DNA of 64,000 nucleotides, from positions 5,208,001-5,272,000 of the forward strand of contig OZ059899.1 of the NCBI GenBank assembly GCA_964057225.1. The letters are read 5' to 3'. Origin of the DNA: Auanema rhodensis (lineage: Eukaryota; Nematoda; Chromadorea; Rhabditida; Rhabditidae). The notes beneath the pieces are model-generated. The model saw nothing but the letters and a program-made list of their open reading frames with translations. It ran no database searches and was not told the origin of the DNA. Both the position numbers and the translations under genes were made by a program. Below are positions 26,101 through 37,500 of the stretch, one piece after another. Numbering within the stretch: the first letter of the stretch is position 1; each line of letters opens with the position of its first letter.

Positions 26101-29100
26101 ATCAGAACTAGAATGGAATATGCGTAAGCAATAGTGGTAGCTAAAACAATCAGTACATCCATGTTAGCATTGCAATGTTTGATAGCTTTCCATGATGCTT
26201 TATAAAAATGTCTTCCACCAATAACCTTAAAATTTTTCAATTATTTTCATTATCAAATAAATTTAAATAACCTGAACTGGTGTACAGAGAAGAAGAAGAA
26301 GTAAGTTATCGAGTGACAATGCTGGAGTGAAAATATGTATTTGATTTTCGGGATGCATGGGTGTATGTAAAATCCAATGGAAGACAACCATTATTAGCAT
26401 CACTGGAACCCCGAAGATCAAACTAATAAAGAAAGTTCGGCGCCATCTTAAAGTAAAAATTTATCAAAGTTTGAAAATCGTCAGCTTACTTTCTGACTTC
26501 ATGAGAATGATCAAGCTGCTTTAACTGATCATCTTTGCTTGCAAGCTCTGCAGGATAGCCCAAGCCCTAAAAACAATAATTTTAATCATAATTTATATTT
26601 ATATTTATTTTACCTCTATCACAGCAATAATATCACGGGGACCAATTAAACTGGGAGAAAACTCTACAGTCGCCATTGAAGTTGCTAAAGAGGCAAGACA
26701 ACTTTCCACTCCTGTTTTGGATTGAACATGAGATTCAATTCTTGCTATATCTGATTCGCAGCCAACATTACCCAGCTGAAAACGACTTACACTTATTAAT
26801 TAGAAGAAATATATCGTTAACCATCAAATGAATTTTATTAAAGTGCGAATAAGCACTATCTAATAACGATGATTTGTATCCTAATGAAGTAATTTCTTCC
26901 ATGATTTGATCGCAAGAAATAACAGAAGGATCAAAATTTACTTCAGCCTTTCCAGCGATTAAAGCAACCACAATTGAACTGACGCCTAAAAAAAGAAAAT
27001 ATTACGAATACGAGTAGATACAAACCATCAAGTTTAGAAATATTTCGTTCGATGTACTGAACACATGAAGCACAAGTCATTCCTTGTACTGCTAAAGTAC
27101 ATTTCTCCAAAGAATCACTAGTCTGAATAGATAAAGTATTCAAATTAAGATTTATTATTATCAACTGATTCTTTAAACTTTTGTCCGTTCAATTGTAATT
27201 TGATTCCACTCGAAGATGGCATGTTTTTAGGTTTTTCATCTAGATCAATTAAAGAGCAACTTGAAGAATGTGATTCAGCAGAACATTCTTAAATTGAATG
27301 ATAATTGTAAAATAGCACAAATTAACAACCTCTGTTATTTAATAACTGTGCATCAAACCCCATATCATCAATAGTTTCCGTGATAACCTCAGCAGATACT
27401 TCCGAGGGGTTGAAAATAACAACACCTGTAACGATATTGTAGTTGTTGAAGATCATAACACAAAATTACCAATTTCTTGCGTTAAATTCACATTAACAGA
27501 AATCACACCATTTTTAGTTTTCATATGATCCTGAATATTATTAACACAGGAATGACAGGTCATACCCTTGATGGATATTGTAGCTTCATTCTTCTTTGGC
27601 ATATCCGACTGAGACTGACCAGAATCTGAAAAAGACATGCTTTGAAACTGACTATTCATTTATATGTTAGTGACATTGACCCGAATTTCTATTATAAACA
27701 TGAGATAATTTGATGAATAGCTAACCCGCTTACGAAAGCTAAGTTAAAACTTAAATTTCCAATAGTTATACATGGATTTGAAAAAGGGTTATAATTCATA
27801 GTTGTAAACATGTAATTCAAGTAGTTATAGTATCGAAACATGAGATTCTGAATTTGAATTTTGGCTCTAGTGCAGTTCCCCCCCCCTAAGCCCCGCCCCT
27901 TTTGCCAAACGGTGCATACTTTTTGTCAACTTGTATAATTTTAAACCGGTGGGGGACATACCTTTCAGAACGGGGGGTTTGGGGGTTTTGGGGGGTTTTT
28001 TTTTTACCCCCATTCCCGGTGTTTAGTTAATTTTTTTTTGATTTTCTTTTGATTTTCTTTTGATTAAATTTAATTATAATATTTTTATTATTCACGGTTA
28101 TTAATATCATTCATAAAATCACTAAATTCACATAACATATTTTCAAAAAGGTCTGAATTTATGTCTCACGACATATCCCCCCAAACACCCGTTGCTCTGG
28201 CTTAACCCTACCAACATTATATTTACGCTTAGATACTAGGGTCTCATCTATCTCTACAGTCCTATTAGGGCCCCTTATTTTAATTGGATTTTTTAAAAGG
28301 GAATGAGCACAGACTTCACGTAAAAAATTATTATAATCTACTACGGTATGGTTGGATCCTATTCCGAGCTCATCTTTGCAAAATTGGACTGTTGTATACT
28401 CCTTTGTCCAACAGTAAATAAAGAGAATGAAGTTCGTATACGATAAATGAGAGCCTATTTAATTTTAATTAGTTACATCTTGAAAGTAAAGCTATACCTT
28501 CTAAAAATGTTCTTTTTTTTTAATTGCTGTTCTTTCCTACAGCTTTTTTTGGGGCATCTCCACCGTTCACGCTCGATTGAGAGCTTCATTTCAGATTGGC
28601 AGAGGCTACAGATCATAGCATCTGGTAAAATCCCCTTTTCTCGGAAAAATCGAATTGCACTTTCTTTAGTTGCAACTTCATCTCTCAGAGCGAACATGAT
28701 TTCAGATAGAGTTCGAGATTTCGATTGTTTTTTATATGAATTTATTATAATTTATTTAATTTTTAAGCAACTGTGTGCATTTCGTCAAAAGGGACGGGGC
28801 TTAGGGCCGGGGGGGGGGGGGGAAACAGCACTTGAGCCGAATTTCATTCGCAAGAAAAACTCACATGCAACTTTGGATTTTAACTTTGTATCAAATCCCA
28901 TATCATCTATCATTTCAGCTATCGTTTCAGCACTTACTTCTGTGGAATCATATATAACTCTGCCTAAATTTGACACGTGGTTTCACAAAGGAAAAAACTT
29001 CAAAAAGCTACTTGCCTTCACAATTTTCTAAAGAAACTTTGATTTCTGATATACCCGATTTTGGAGATATGTTATCTTGAATGTTGTTCACACATGCATG

Positions 29101-29408
29101 GCACGTCATACCCCTAAAAATGTGTTAAAATTAAAAAGTCAGCACCAATATTTTTGTTGAACATCAATAATGACATTTCAACAACGTTCTCTATGGTTAT
29201 AGCAATTTTTGACAAATTTCGAAATATTTCAATTGGTTCACCTGATATCTATTAAAGCTATTTCTAATATAGCGGTTTTTGGAATATTTGAATATACTGG
29301 ATCTGATATTAAGCATGGTGGTGCACTACCCTGCCTACCACTTGGAGGAGCAGGTAATCTGGGAGGTAGTGCACAATCATCAAGTAATTTTGAATTTTCC
29401 GAATCCAT
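23176..29408 (-). CDS. cua-1: Copper-transporting P1B-type ATPase (ATP7A/B homologue)
   Basis: This Cu(I) pump loads cuproenzymes and exports copper from the trans-Golgi. The N-terminus has four heavy-metal (HMA) domains. HMA1 (about 28865-29120, GMTCHAC) and HMA2 (about 27370-27560, GMTCHSC) share intron positions; HMA3 (about 26780-27120) has GMTCASC. A fourth (about 26560-26790, GNVGCESD) has lost CxxC. The pump core has FITGESMPV, the transmembrane CPC ([15 protein letters not shown], about 25100-25150), [14 protein letters not shown], the nucleotide-binding [37 protein letters not shown] and [20 protein letters not shown]. The C-tail ends [10 protein letters not shown]. About 1,250-1,300 residues. 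Start: ATG 29408 opens exon 29242-29408. A 1,239-base intron (27626-28864) holds a transposon relic; the 52-base intron 28964-29015 uses a GC donor. Convergent with eEF1B, with stops 97 bases apart. Confidence 0.96.
27951..27995 (+). other. G-run cluster, potential G-quadruplex
   Basis: Four runs of five or six G on the plus strand (27951-27955, 27972-27977, 27981-27985, 27990-27995) separated by T-rich loops, inside the Merlin relic. The first loop is long (16 bases); the other loops are 3-4 bases. Four-run G-quadruplex formation on the plus strand is plausible from sequence, not proven. Confidence 0.5.
28159..28697 (-). pseudogene. Truncated, frameshifted Merlin transposase
   Basis: The N-terminal zinc-ribbon segment (28473-28697) and the following segment up to the first DDE aspartate (28159-28454) are recognisable. 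A splice-like GTATAG...AAATAG interval separates them, but joining across it leaves the frame off by one, and translation ends right after FGGICRET. Family transposases continue roughly as far again with two more acidic catalytic residues, which are absent here. Relic only. Confidence 0.75.
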
Positions 29409-31556
29409 ACACTAAATTTTGTAAAATTAGGAAAAGAATCATTGTTAATACAAAGACAACAATACAAAGGTGGATAGTCGCAGGTATTTGACAAATCAAT
29501 AGCTGATACAGCTGATAACGTAAAATGTATTGTCTAATATAGAAACATAAGCTATTTCGCCAACACAAAAAGACGGCAAAATATCCATATGATAGGGCAC
29601 TATACGATGCTTGAAGCAGTTTGTCTACTAAAAATAGGAGAGTTGCTAATACAGATCTGATGCAATGAGCATATAATGCAGGTGTAGATTAGATAACATT
29701 GGGCAAAAATTCTTTGGCATATTTGCCTTTCATTGGGGTAGAGCAAAGACAGACTGACATTTCCTCCTATATCATGATTAGCTGCTTTAACTGTCAATTA
29801 AACTTGTATTTGGGCAAGGTTCAGATACATATAAGATGAAAATAAGGACAAATATCAATGAACAGTAACCTCTGATAATCATAAGCTACTAAAAAGAAAA
29901 TATATTGATGGACATCTGCTACGAAAGCAAATACAAAAGCCTCCCAGAAGCTATGACACTTGAGTGTATGTGAAACAGTATTATAAGAGTTAAAACTTTG
30001 AGAGAGAAACCTAACAAGAGCTACTCAGACATTTTATTTCGAAATCACCAGATTGTCACGTAACAAATGAAGAAATAATGGAAAATTAGAAATTATGAAA
30101 ATGGTTAATTAATCTCATACATCAATTTTTCATTTTAATCTGGAACTAGTAAAGTTCAAAACAATAAGAAAGCTAATTTACCTCAGAAATGTTTAAAATA
30201 AAAAAACCCAGTTAAAAACATGAATCAACATTCAGCATAAAGATTGCTGTTGAAAGCAAATGCTAACAAAGCTAAAAATAGACCATAAAGAACAAAATGA
30301 GGAAGAAGTAAGAAAGACAAGAAGTTTCGTAATAAAAGGTCTATCCACATTCGTGACAAATTCAACATTCGTGGCATGAAGAACGTAAGGATTGTCACGT
30401 TTCTTCATTTCATTTGGGTTAGAATGTCGTTTGCCCAATTTAAGGATATCAATATTGATAAAAATAGAAAATTTTGGCAATGCTTCTTTTCATTATGTTG
30501 TGATCTTATCTGTTTCGTTTTCATAGTAACTAACAACATAGAAATAAGTTTGCCATTAAGAACAAGTCGAATTATGAAACCTGAGTCCTTCCTAGAATAA
30601 AGAGATAATAACTTATAAAAATGAAAATAGAGAAAAACAAATATAAAAACAAAGTTTTTAGCGAAGAATACAAGGTTATAGTTATCCAACAAAATTTGTA
30701 AGCGAGGTTACGGAGAAACATGATTGGCAAACCTTGTTGCAATCAATGAGAACACAGGTGTGTTATTATCTGCAAAACTTGTCTTCATAACGTTCAACGA
30801 CTATCCGGTTCTGTGGGTTGAGAAATGTTAAATTTTCTTAAAAAGCCTTCCTATGAAAAGCCTTAATCTTTCTCTGGAAAAGCTACAACAAACATACTAG
30901 TCAACTTAAAATGATCACAACATGAATTCAAAGAACTAAAAGTAAGCATGACCATTCAAAACACAAGTGATAAAAAGCAGAGGGTTGAGATAGAATCAAA
31001 CTTCTTTGTGTGGAAAGTTAATTTTGTTCCTCAATATGCTTGTTTTCTTACGCAACAGGCAATAACAGTTGTCGCGATAATTTGGAAGAAAGAGAAATAC
31101 TGTAGTTTTCTCTCTGGGAATGGACAGTTGAAGAGAAAAGGAAAACCTTAACTGAAAAGTCAATACACCAGAACTATGAAGAATGCTTAATAGACTTTAG
31201 AGATAAGAGTCAGTTTTGTATTTGAAAGATCAGCTTTTTGAAGGTCCGATTCCACTTTTTCTTAATTATAAAAAAGCCATATAAATTTATTCAAGTAATA
31301 AAGTTCTTCAAATACTTCCGGTCCAATAATTTTTAGCTTGAAACCTAAGAATATGGAACTGATAGCAACAAGGAGGCATAAAAAACAAGTACTCACAATT
31401 TTTAAATTGTACGTAATTTGACGTGGAAATTAATTCACATTTTGCGAATATCTAAATATGCTCTAATAGCCGAATTTGAATTTAACATATAAAATCTCGA
31501 TATTTAAATACTTATTCTACTATTTTTTAATAAAAAACTTGTATCTATAAGCTAGA
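29409..31556. other. Divergent intergenic region between cua-1 and the kanadaptin gene
   Basis: 2.1 kb of AT-rich sequence without a recognisable exon on either strand. Open frames around 30230-30690 and 30950-31150 lack family similarity and splice structure. It should contain the promoters of both flanking genes. Confidence 0.45.
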
Positions 31557-34431
31557 ATGAGTGATTGTGCATTTAAAACACCAGCCCTACCACCAGGTGG
31601 CTTAGCTAACGCTGTAGACTCTTCTACTATTTCTGATTCTAAACTTGAATCTACGGTAATGTCCATTTTAAGAACTAAGTTTTATAAGAATTTAATATGT
31701 TAGGAAGAAAATAAGGAGCATTGCAAAGAATCATCAACACCTGTGCCTCCTTTGAACTATACTCCGCCATCTTGGGCGTGTGAGCCTCCTGTGTCTTCTG
31801 GATATCGTCTCGAGGTTTTATAGTAAAATAATAAATGTAAAACAATAATATTAGGTTTTGAAAAGTGGCAGCATTGTAGATTGTATTAATCTTGATAATA
31901 GAAAAAATTCAACTTTTATCACAATAGGAAGACTTCCGAATTGTGATGTTGTATTAGGTTTATCGCACTGTTTATAAGATTATAAATATTCTAATTTTAG
32001 AACACCCTTCAATTTCAAGATATCATTGTATTCTTCAGTTTGGCGAAGATTTAATGGGAAAGTCTGGAAAAGGATGGCATGTGTTTGATTTAGTACGATT
32101 TGTTTTTGTTCGAATATGTATTGTTCCATATTTTCACAGGGAAGCACACATGGCACCAAAACTAATAAGCGCAGAGTTCCGGAGAAACAGTACATTCGTA
32201 CCTTTGTCGGATTTGTGTTTCAATTTGGTGGTAAATAAATTGTCATATTTAATAGCAATATGTATGAATGTTTTAGGAAGCAGTAGATTATTAAATTTGA
32301 TTGGTCCCGATGAAGATCAAGAGGCTGAATGGGACTGTTCTCCTACAGAAATGAGGGAAAAACAGAAAAGAAAGGTACATATATTTTTTTTCTTATGTAG
32401 TTTTTACCATACAGGCTTTGGAAGCCAAATTAGCTGCAGCTGCTCGTACAGAGTTTGAACAAGACAATGCTAGAGAGGCAAAAGATGAAGGAATTAATTG
32501 GGGAATGGATTACGGAGATGAAGATGCTGTTCCAGTTAGTTTAATTCTTTGAGGCCTTATTTGTATCTGTTTAAAGTTTTTCTTGGAAGGTCATGGCGAG
32601 GAAGACGGTGAAGCTTATTATGTAAATGATCCTAAAAGCGCTTTGTCGAAGTTTTTCGATCGTGAAGGGTTTGAAATGAAGTTCGACTACAGTGAAAGCG
32701 GATCAGGTCATACTCATAAATGGACTTGCTCAATTGAGTGGGTTTCAAGCTAGTATTCCAGTTAATTTTACAATGTTGCATAGGCTTCCCATTGAAATCG
32801 CCGGTGTTGATAGAGCTTGCATCGCTCAAGCTACAACTAACACATCAAAAAAGGATGCTACTGCCCAGTGTGCGCTAGAAGCTTGCAAAATTCTCGATAA
32901 ACATGGAGTCTTGAGGTATATATACTTATGGTTATTCGATTGCCTATTGTGATTAAGAAATTCTAACACTAAAGCACGTATGAAGAAAAAAACCTTAGCT
33001 GATAATGACTACTATGATGAGGATGATGATCTATATTTGGATCGAACGGGACAACTTGAACAGCAAAGAGAAAAAAGAAAACAATGGGCTGAAGTAATCG
33101 AAGCCATCATCATAACAGTAATATTACAATACTTCAGAGAGATGCCGGAAAAGCTGTCCCTGTTAAAGATACTTTTGAAAGTTTGTCAAAAAAACTTGAA
33201 GAAACTCGCGAAGAAATGAAAAATATCCAGAAACAACTTGATGCTTTAAGCCAAACTATATCGAACAAAGGTTTCAATTTCAGCTTAATTCATTCATGAA
33301 CCTCTTTGATTTATAGGTCTGGAAAGTTCAGATAGTTTAGATGACTATTGTCGGCAGCTTTCTACCGCTGGAGGACTGAAAGATGATCTGAAAGTATACT
33401 TATGCGTATATATAAATTTAAATTCTGTATAATTTAGACTAAAACTCAAAAGTCAATGCTCAGACAACAATTAGTGAAGCTCACACACGAATCTCAAACA
33501 CTTGAAAAGTTGGTTCGCATAGCCAGACCAGTTAAAATGCCTGAACTGAAGGTTACAACTGCGAGTGGGACTGTTATCGGTTTGTTAGAATTTTGTTCAT
33601 GTTTGATGATGGTTTCTTTTTCAGGATCAAATAAACAAGCTTTCTTGCGGAAAATGATGATGGTTGGGCGAATTAAAAAAGATTCAGAGAAGAAGTCAGA
33701 AACGTCGCAAGAGATTTCGCCTGCTGATGATAAAAAACTTACGGTATTCAAGCCTGAAGAAGATGAGAAGGTTGAGCTTTGCTCTTGTTTATGAAAATAG
33801 TTATGAATTGAATTGCAGGATGATCCGAAAATTGAACAAACAAATAGTGAGAAAAATAGTCCAATTATAAAAGCAACAGATGAACCGTCAACATCAAGTT
33901 TGGATTAAAACTATTTTGTTATCTTTAGTGTTAATTTTTTAGTGAAGCTCTTACAGAATAATGAGTCTTTAACCGATGATACTCCTGCAATAAGTAGTTT
34001 CTATATTGTCGTTTTTATTCATTAATCTAACTTAACTTTTAGATGGTGTTACGGAAGCTGGTAAAGAAACTTGTGTTCTTTCTAAAATATCTGAAACTAA
34101 AATTGTTTTGGAGCCTAAAGACACAGAGTCGGGCTCTCAAATAGATCATTCTACTGATGCTGCTATTGTTGAATCAGAAAATAAGCGTAAAGCTGATGAA
34201 TCTTTAGATGATGACACATCAAAAAAAAGGAAAATTCGACCAAGGCCTAATAGGCATAAGAACCAAGAATATGGAGCAAGGTAATATACATGGAAATATA
34301 ATAAGCATTTTTCTTTTTCGTTATTTAGTTGTGATACTAAGGATGAGTTATATGCGACATGGTTACCCCCAGCTGATCAAAGTGGTGATGGCAGAACGAA
34401 GTTACATGATAAATTCGGTGGCAAATACTGA
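31557..34431 (+). CDS. Kanadaptin (SLC4A1AP) homologue, FHA-domain nuclear protein
   Basis: Kanadaptin is a conserved FHA protein (phospho-Thr reader) with a dsRBD-like segment, associated with RNA-processing complexes. The N-terminus is Pro-rich (ALPPGGLANA, VPPLNYTPPSWACEPP). The FHA domain is ITIGRLPNCDVVLEHPSISR then YHCILQFG (about 31910-32045) and, across an intron, GSTHGTKTNKRRVPE (32140-32185). Then WGMDYGDEDAVPFF, YYVNDPKSALSKFFDREGFE (about 32617-32675), the dsRBD-like block to CALEACKILDKHGVLR, DEDDDLYLDRTG (about 33019-33050) and coiled coil. The C-terminus DELYATWLPPADQSGDGRTK then LHDKFGGKY (about 34342-34431) matches the family end very closely. About 750 residues, full-length. 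It is followed after 148 bases by thoc-2 on the same strand. Confidence 0.93.
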
Positions 34432-34579
34432 TTTCTGAAAATCAAAATATTTTGTATAATTTATCAATTATAATATATTTTCTTATCATGTATACTGTTC
34501 CAAATATCTTTTGTTAAGGGTTTTACCTATTAATATCGTTTAATTTAACATTTTGAATTATTAACTGATGCTTCAGGAA
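34432..34579 (+). promoter_or_regulatory. Short intercistronic region with trans-splice acceptor
   Basis: 148 bases between the kanadaptin stop and the thoc-2 ATG. It ends in ACTGATGCTTCAG|GAA directly before the ATG, a 3' splice site without an upstream donor exon. Length and arrangement fit a nematode operon junction resolved by SL2-type trans-splicing. Confidence 0.6.
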
Positions 34580-37500
34580 ATGGCGGATTCCGGTGATATC
34601 ACGGAAACGTTGTTTTCTTTATGTCAAGATATTTTTGTAAAAGACTGTGCTAGTGTTTACGAATCTATATCGAGCTTAGAGGTATTTTATCTATTATCTA
34701 TTTTATATTTTTTTATATTTTTAGGCTCCTAAAGAACTTATATCTTCTGTTTTAATAGATGTTCTCGTTGCCCTCGAAGTTAAAGCTGATATAGACAAAA
34801 ATGCAGATAAGAAAGAGAAATTAATAGAGTTTACTAAATTAGTTTCGAATAAGGTAATTGTCGATTTTTATCAGTTTAATTTTCACATGTATTAAGTTAA
34901 TTCCACGTGAAGTTCTGGCTATGGAGTTAGACTGTCTTGAAGCAGCAATACCAGCAAATAAGCAACAACTTGTTAGATTAAAAACTCGCTTATAGTTAGT
35001 AAAACATTTGAAATTTATAATTTGGTTTGTTTCAGTTTTAAACAATCAAAATTTAATCTTTTACGGGAAGAGAGTGAAGGCTATGCCAAACTCATAACTG
35101 AGCTTTTGGAAACGGGTAACAGTTCAGCAAAAGCCTTACAAACTCGTTTGTTATGTCTTATTGGTTAGTTAACCAAATTGATTTTTTGAAATTGTTTTTT
35201 CTTCAGGACAATTTAATCTCGATCCCAATCGAGTAACAGATATCGTTATGGAATGCTTCGAGCAATGTATCCATCATAAGAATATTTTTGTTACATTATT
35301 GAAAGAAATCAGAGCTAATAGCGACTACTTGTGCACTCTTTTGGGATTTAAATTCACTTTTTACCAGGTTTATAAAATGTGGCCTTGAAAATTTTAATTT
35401 TTTCTTCAAGGCTCCTGGTAAAATGACACCTTATTCTCTCTACTCTGTAGCAGCGGCTCTCGTTCAAGCAGAATTAATTGATCTCACCAAAATAATATCA
35501 TTTGTAAGAGAAGTATTATGACTATGAAATATTTTTCTTTCAGATGAAACCTAATGCTGAAGGAATAAAAGAAACACATAAATCTCGAGCTGCCAATGCA
35601 AGTGCTAGAACTAAAAAAGTTGTTTTCATTTTATAATTCAAAATTTAATGTCTTTTAATTTGTTTTAAGGCAGAAACCATCATGACTACTTCTTTAACTA
35701 CTGATTCTCGAAGTACTGCTCAATTAGATTCGCACAATGGTAATGATCAAAATATTGTTGGTATTGGATTCGCTACCGTAGTCGGCTGTCAGGATAAAGA
35801 GGATGAAAATTTGATTGGAGATCACGCTGAGGTTGTGTTTTTCGTGTTTCTAGAGAGTCTGAGTTTAAGTATTTAAGGACACAGTAATGGGAACTAATCA
35901 AAAACTTGGGCTCATTTGCGCTTTACTAGAACACGGCGAATGGATTATGGCCAAGCAGATTATAGATCGTTTACCTGAATATTATGCTGTTCAAGCCAGG
36001 TGAGATAATACTTGTTCTTTTAATTAACATCAATTTTAGTCGACGTGTTTGTAAAGCTATTGCCAATATGGTTGATTATGCTATAACTGATTTTTATCGA
36101 GAGAAATGTTCCAAGAGACTACCAGGCATTAAGCAAGATGAAGATCGGCAACTTAATTTAACCGGAATATCTAAGGTAGGTTAATTGAACTATACGTGAG
36201 AAAATATAAGATCCAGGTAACATCATGGAGTGAGTTAGCAGCACTTTCGGATCTTTTATGGTACTTGGGACCAAGATTAGCGCATCTCCCTATAGCTACT
36301 GTTAAATTGCTACGATTAATCACTACATTCTATCAAGATAAATCAAATATAGAAGACTCGGAGAAATGTAAGTTTGAAATGGTGCATATTAAAACATCAA
36401 TTTTATAGTATCCTCAATCTTTATTGATATCATTGACGAAGTTCTTCTTCCTGGTCTTTCTTTAAATCCCTCTGCTCCTAATGCTTCGTTATCCGAAGAG
36501 ATGTGGAATCTTCTTCAGCAGTTTCCATATCAATGGAGGTTTCGTCTTTATGGAAGGTATTACTTATTATATTTTCTAATGCTTATAGTACTCATTTAGA
36601 TGGAAAACAGTACATTCTTTTCGACATCCCGAGCTCAATATATCCAGAGGCAAAATCCATGGTCGTACTCGCTATGTTCTCAAGTAGCTTAATTTTTTTT
36701 GTTGTTTCCACATTCTTCTGTTATTTTAGAAGATTATCTAAAGATACTGTGCGAGTAATTGGAAGACAATTGGGGAAATTATGTCACATTCACCCCATAA
36801 CTGTTTTTGATTATTTATTAAGTCAAGTAGGTTCTATAACTCAATTGTCTAATGTAAATATTATTTTAGATTCAATCGTTTGATAATTTGATTCAGCCTG
36901 TAGTTGAGAGTATCAAATTCTTAACTAATCTCGAATTTGATATTCTAGCTTGTGAGTTTTTTCATTTTGGTTTTTCTGTTTATTAATTTTTCTTTAAAGA
37001 TTGTATAATCGAGCAGTTAGCAAACCCCGATAAGCAGCAGCTCAAATCATCTGACGGAAATATAAGTTCATGGCTCCAAGCTTTGGCTACATTAGTCGGC
37101 GCTGTTTGTAAAAAGTACACAGTTGATCTCGCGGGAATCCTAAATTACGTGGCCAATCAATTGAAAAATGAAAAAAGGTGTTAGAGTGAAATATTTTTTT
37201 CCTAGTTACTCTTTTATTTTAAGTTTTGATTTGGTGATTTTACGAGAAATTATTCAAAACATGTCGTCCGTTGAGAGTATCGTATGTGCAACTCAAGATC
37301 ATATCGATGCCTTACAAGGTGGCGAACAATTGAGACTTGAGGTAAGGAATATTTTCATTACTTACATCTAATTTGTTCCCAGGCCGGAGGATTTTCGAGT
37401 GTTCGAAATAAAAGAGCTTCTGGTCGATTAAAGGATGCACTTCTGGAAGGAGATCTCGCTGTTGGTCTTTGCATATTGGTTTGGTAATTTATATTTATTT

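Larger units (their letters stand above)
27863..28838 (-). mobile_element. Merlin-type DNA transposon relic in a cua-1 intron
   Basis: About 1 kb flanked by long imperfect terminal inverted repeats (left about 27863-27916, right about 28777-28838) sharing the core CTAAGCCCCG-CCCTTTTG next to a long C/G homopolymer. Minus-strand coding debris matches Merlin/IS1016-family transposases. One part, about 28473-28697, has a zinc-ribbon ([10 protein letters not shown]...[11 protein letters not shown]). The other, 28159-28454, has [17 protein letters not shown] and the first catalytic-Asp block [18 protein letters not shown] then VFGGICRET, ending at a stop. The two parts do not join in phase, and the C-terminal catalytic half is missing, so it is inactive. 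Possible imperfect target duplication: GAATTT on both sides (27855-27860 and 28839-28844). Confidence 0.82.

Noticed and set aside
28447-29031. 194-codon plus-strand ORF
   Set aside because: Antisense of the Merlin relic and cua-1 HMA1 exons; its poly-Gly segment comes from the G homopolymer.
30232-31151. ORFs between cua-1 and the kanadaptin gene
   Set aside because: No family similarity, no paired splice sites, and AT-rich composition.
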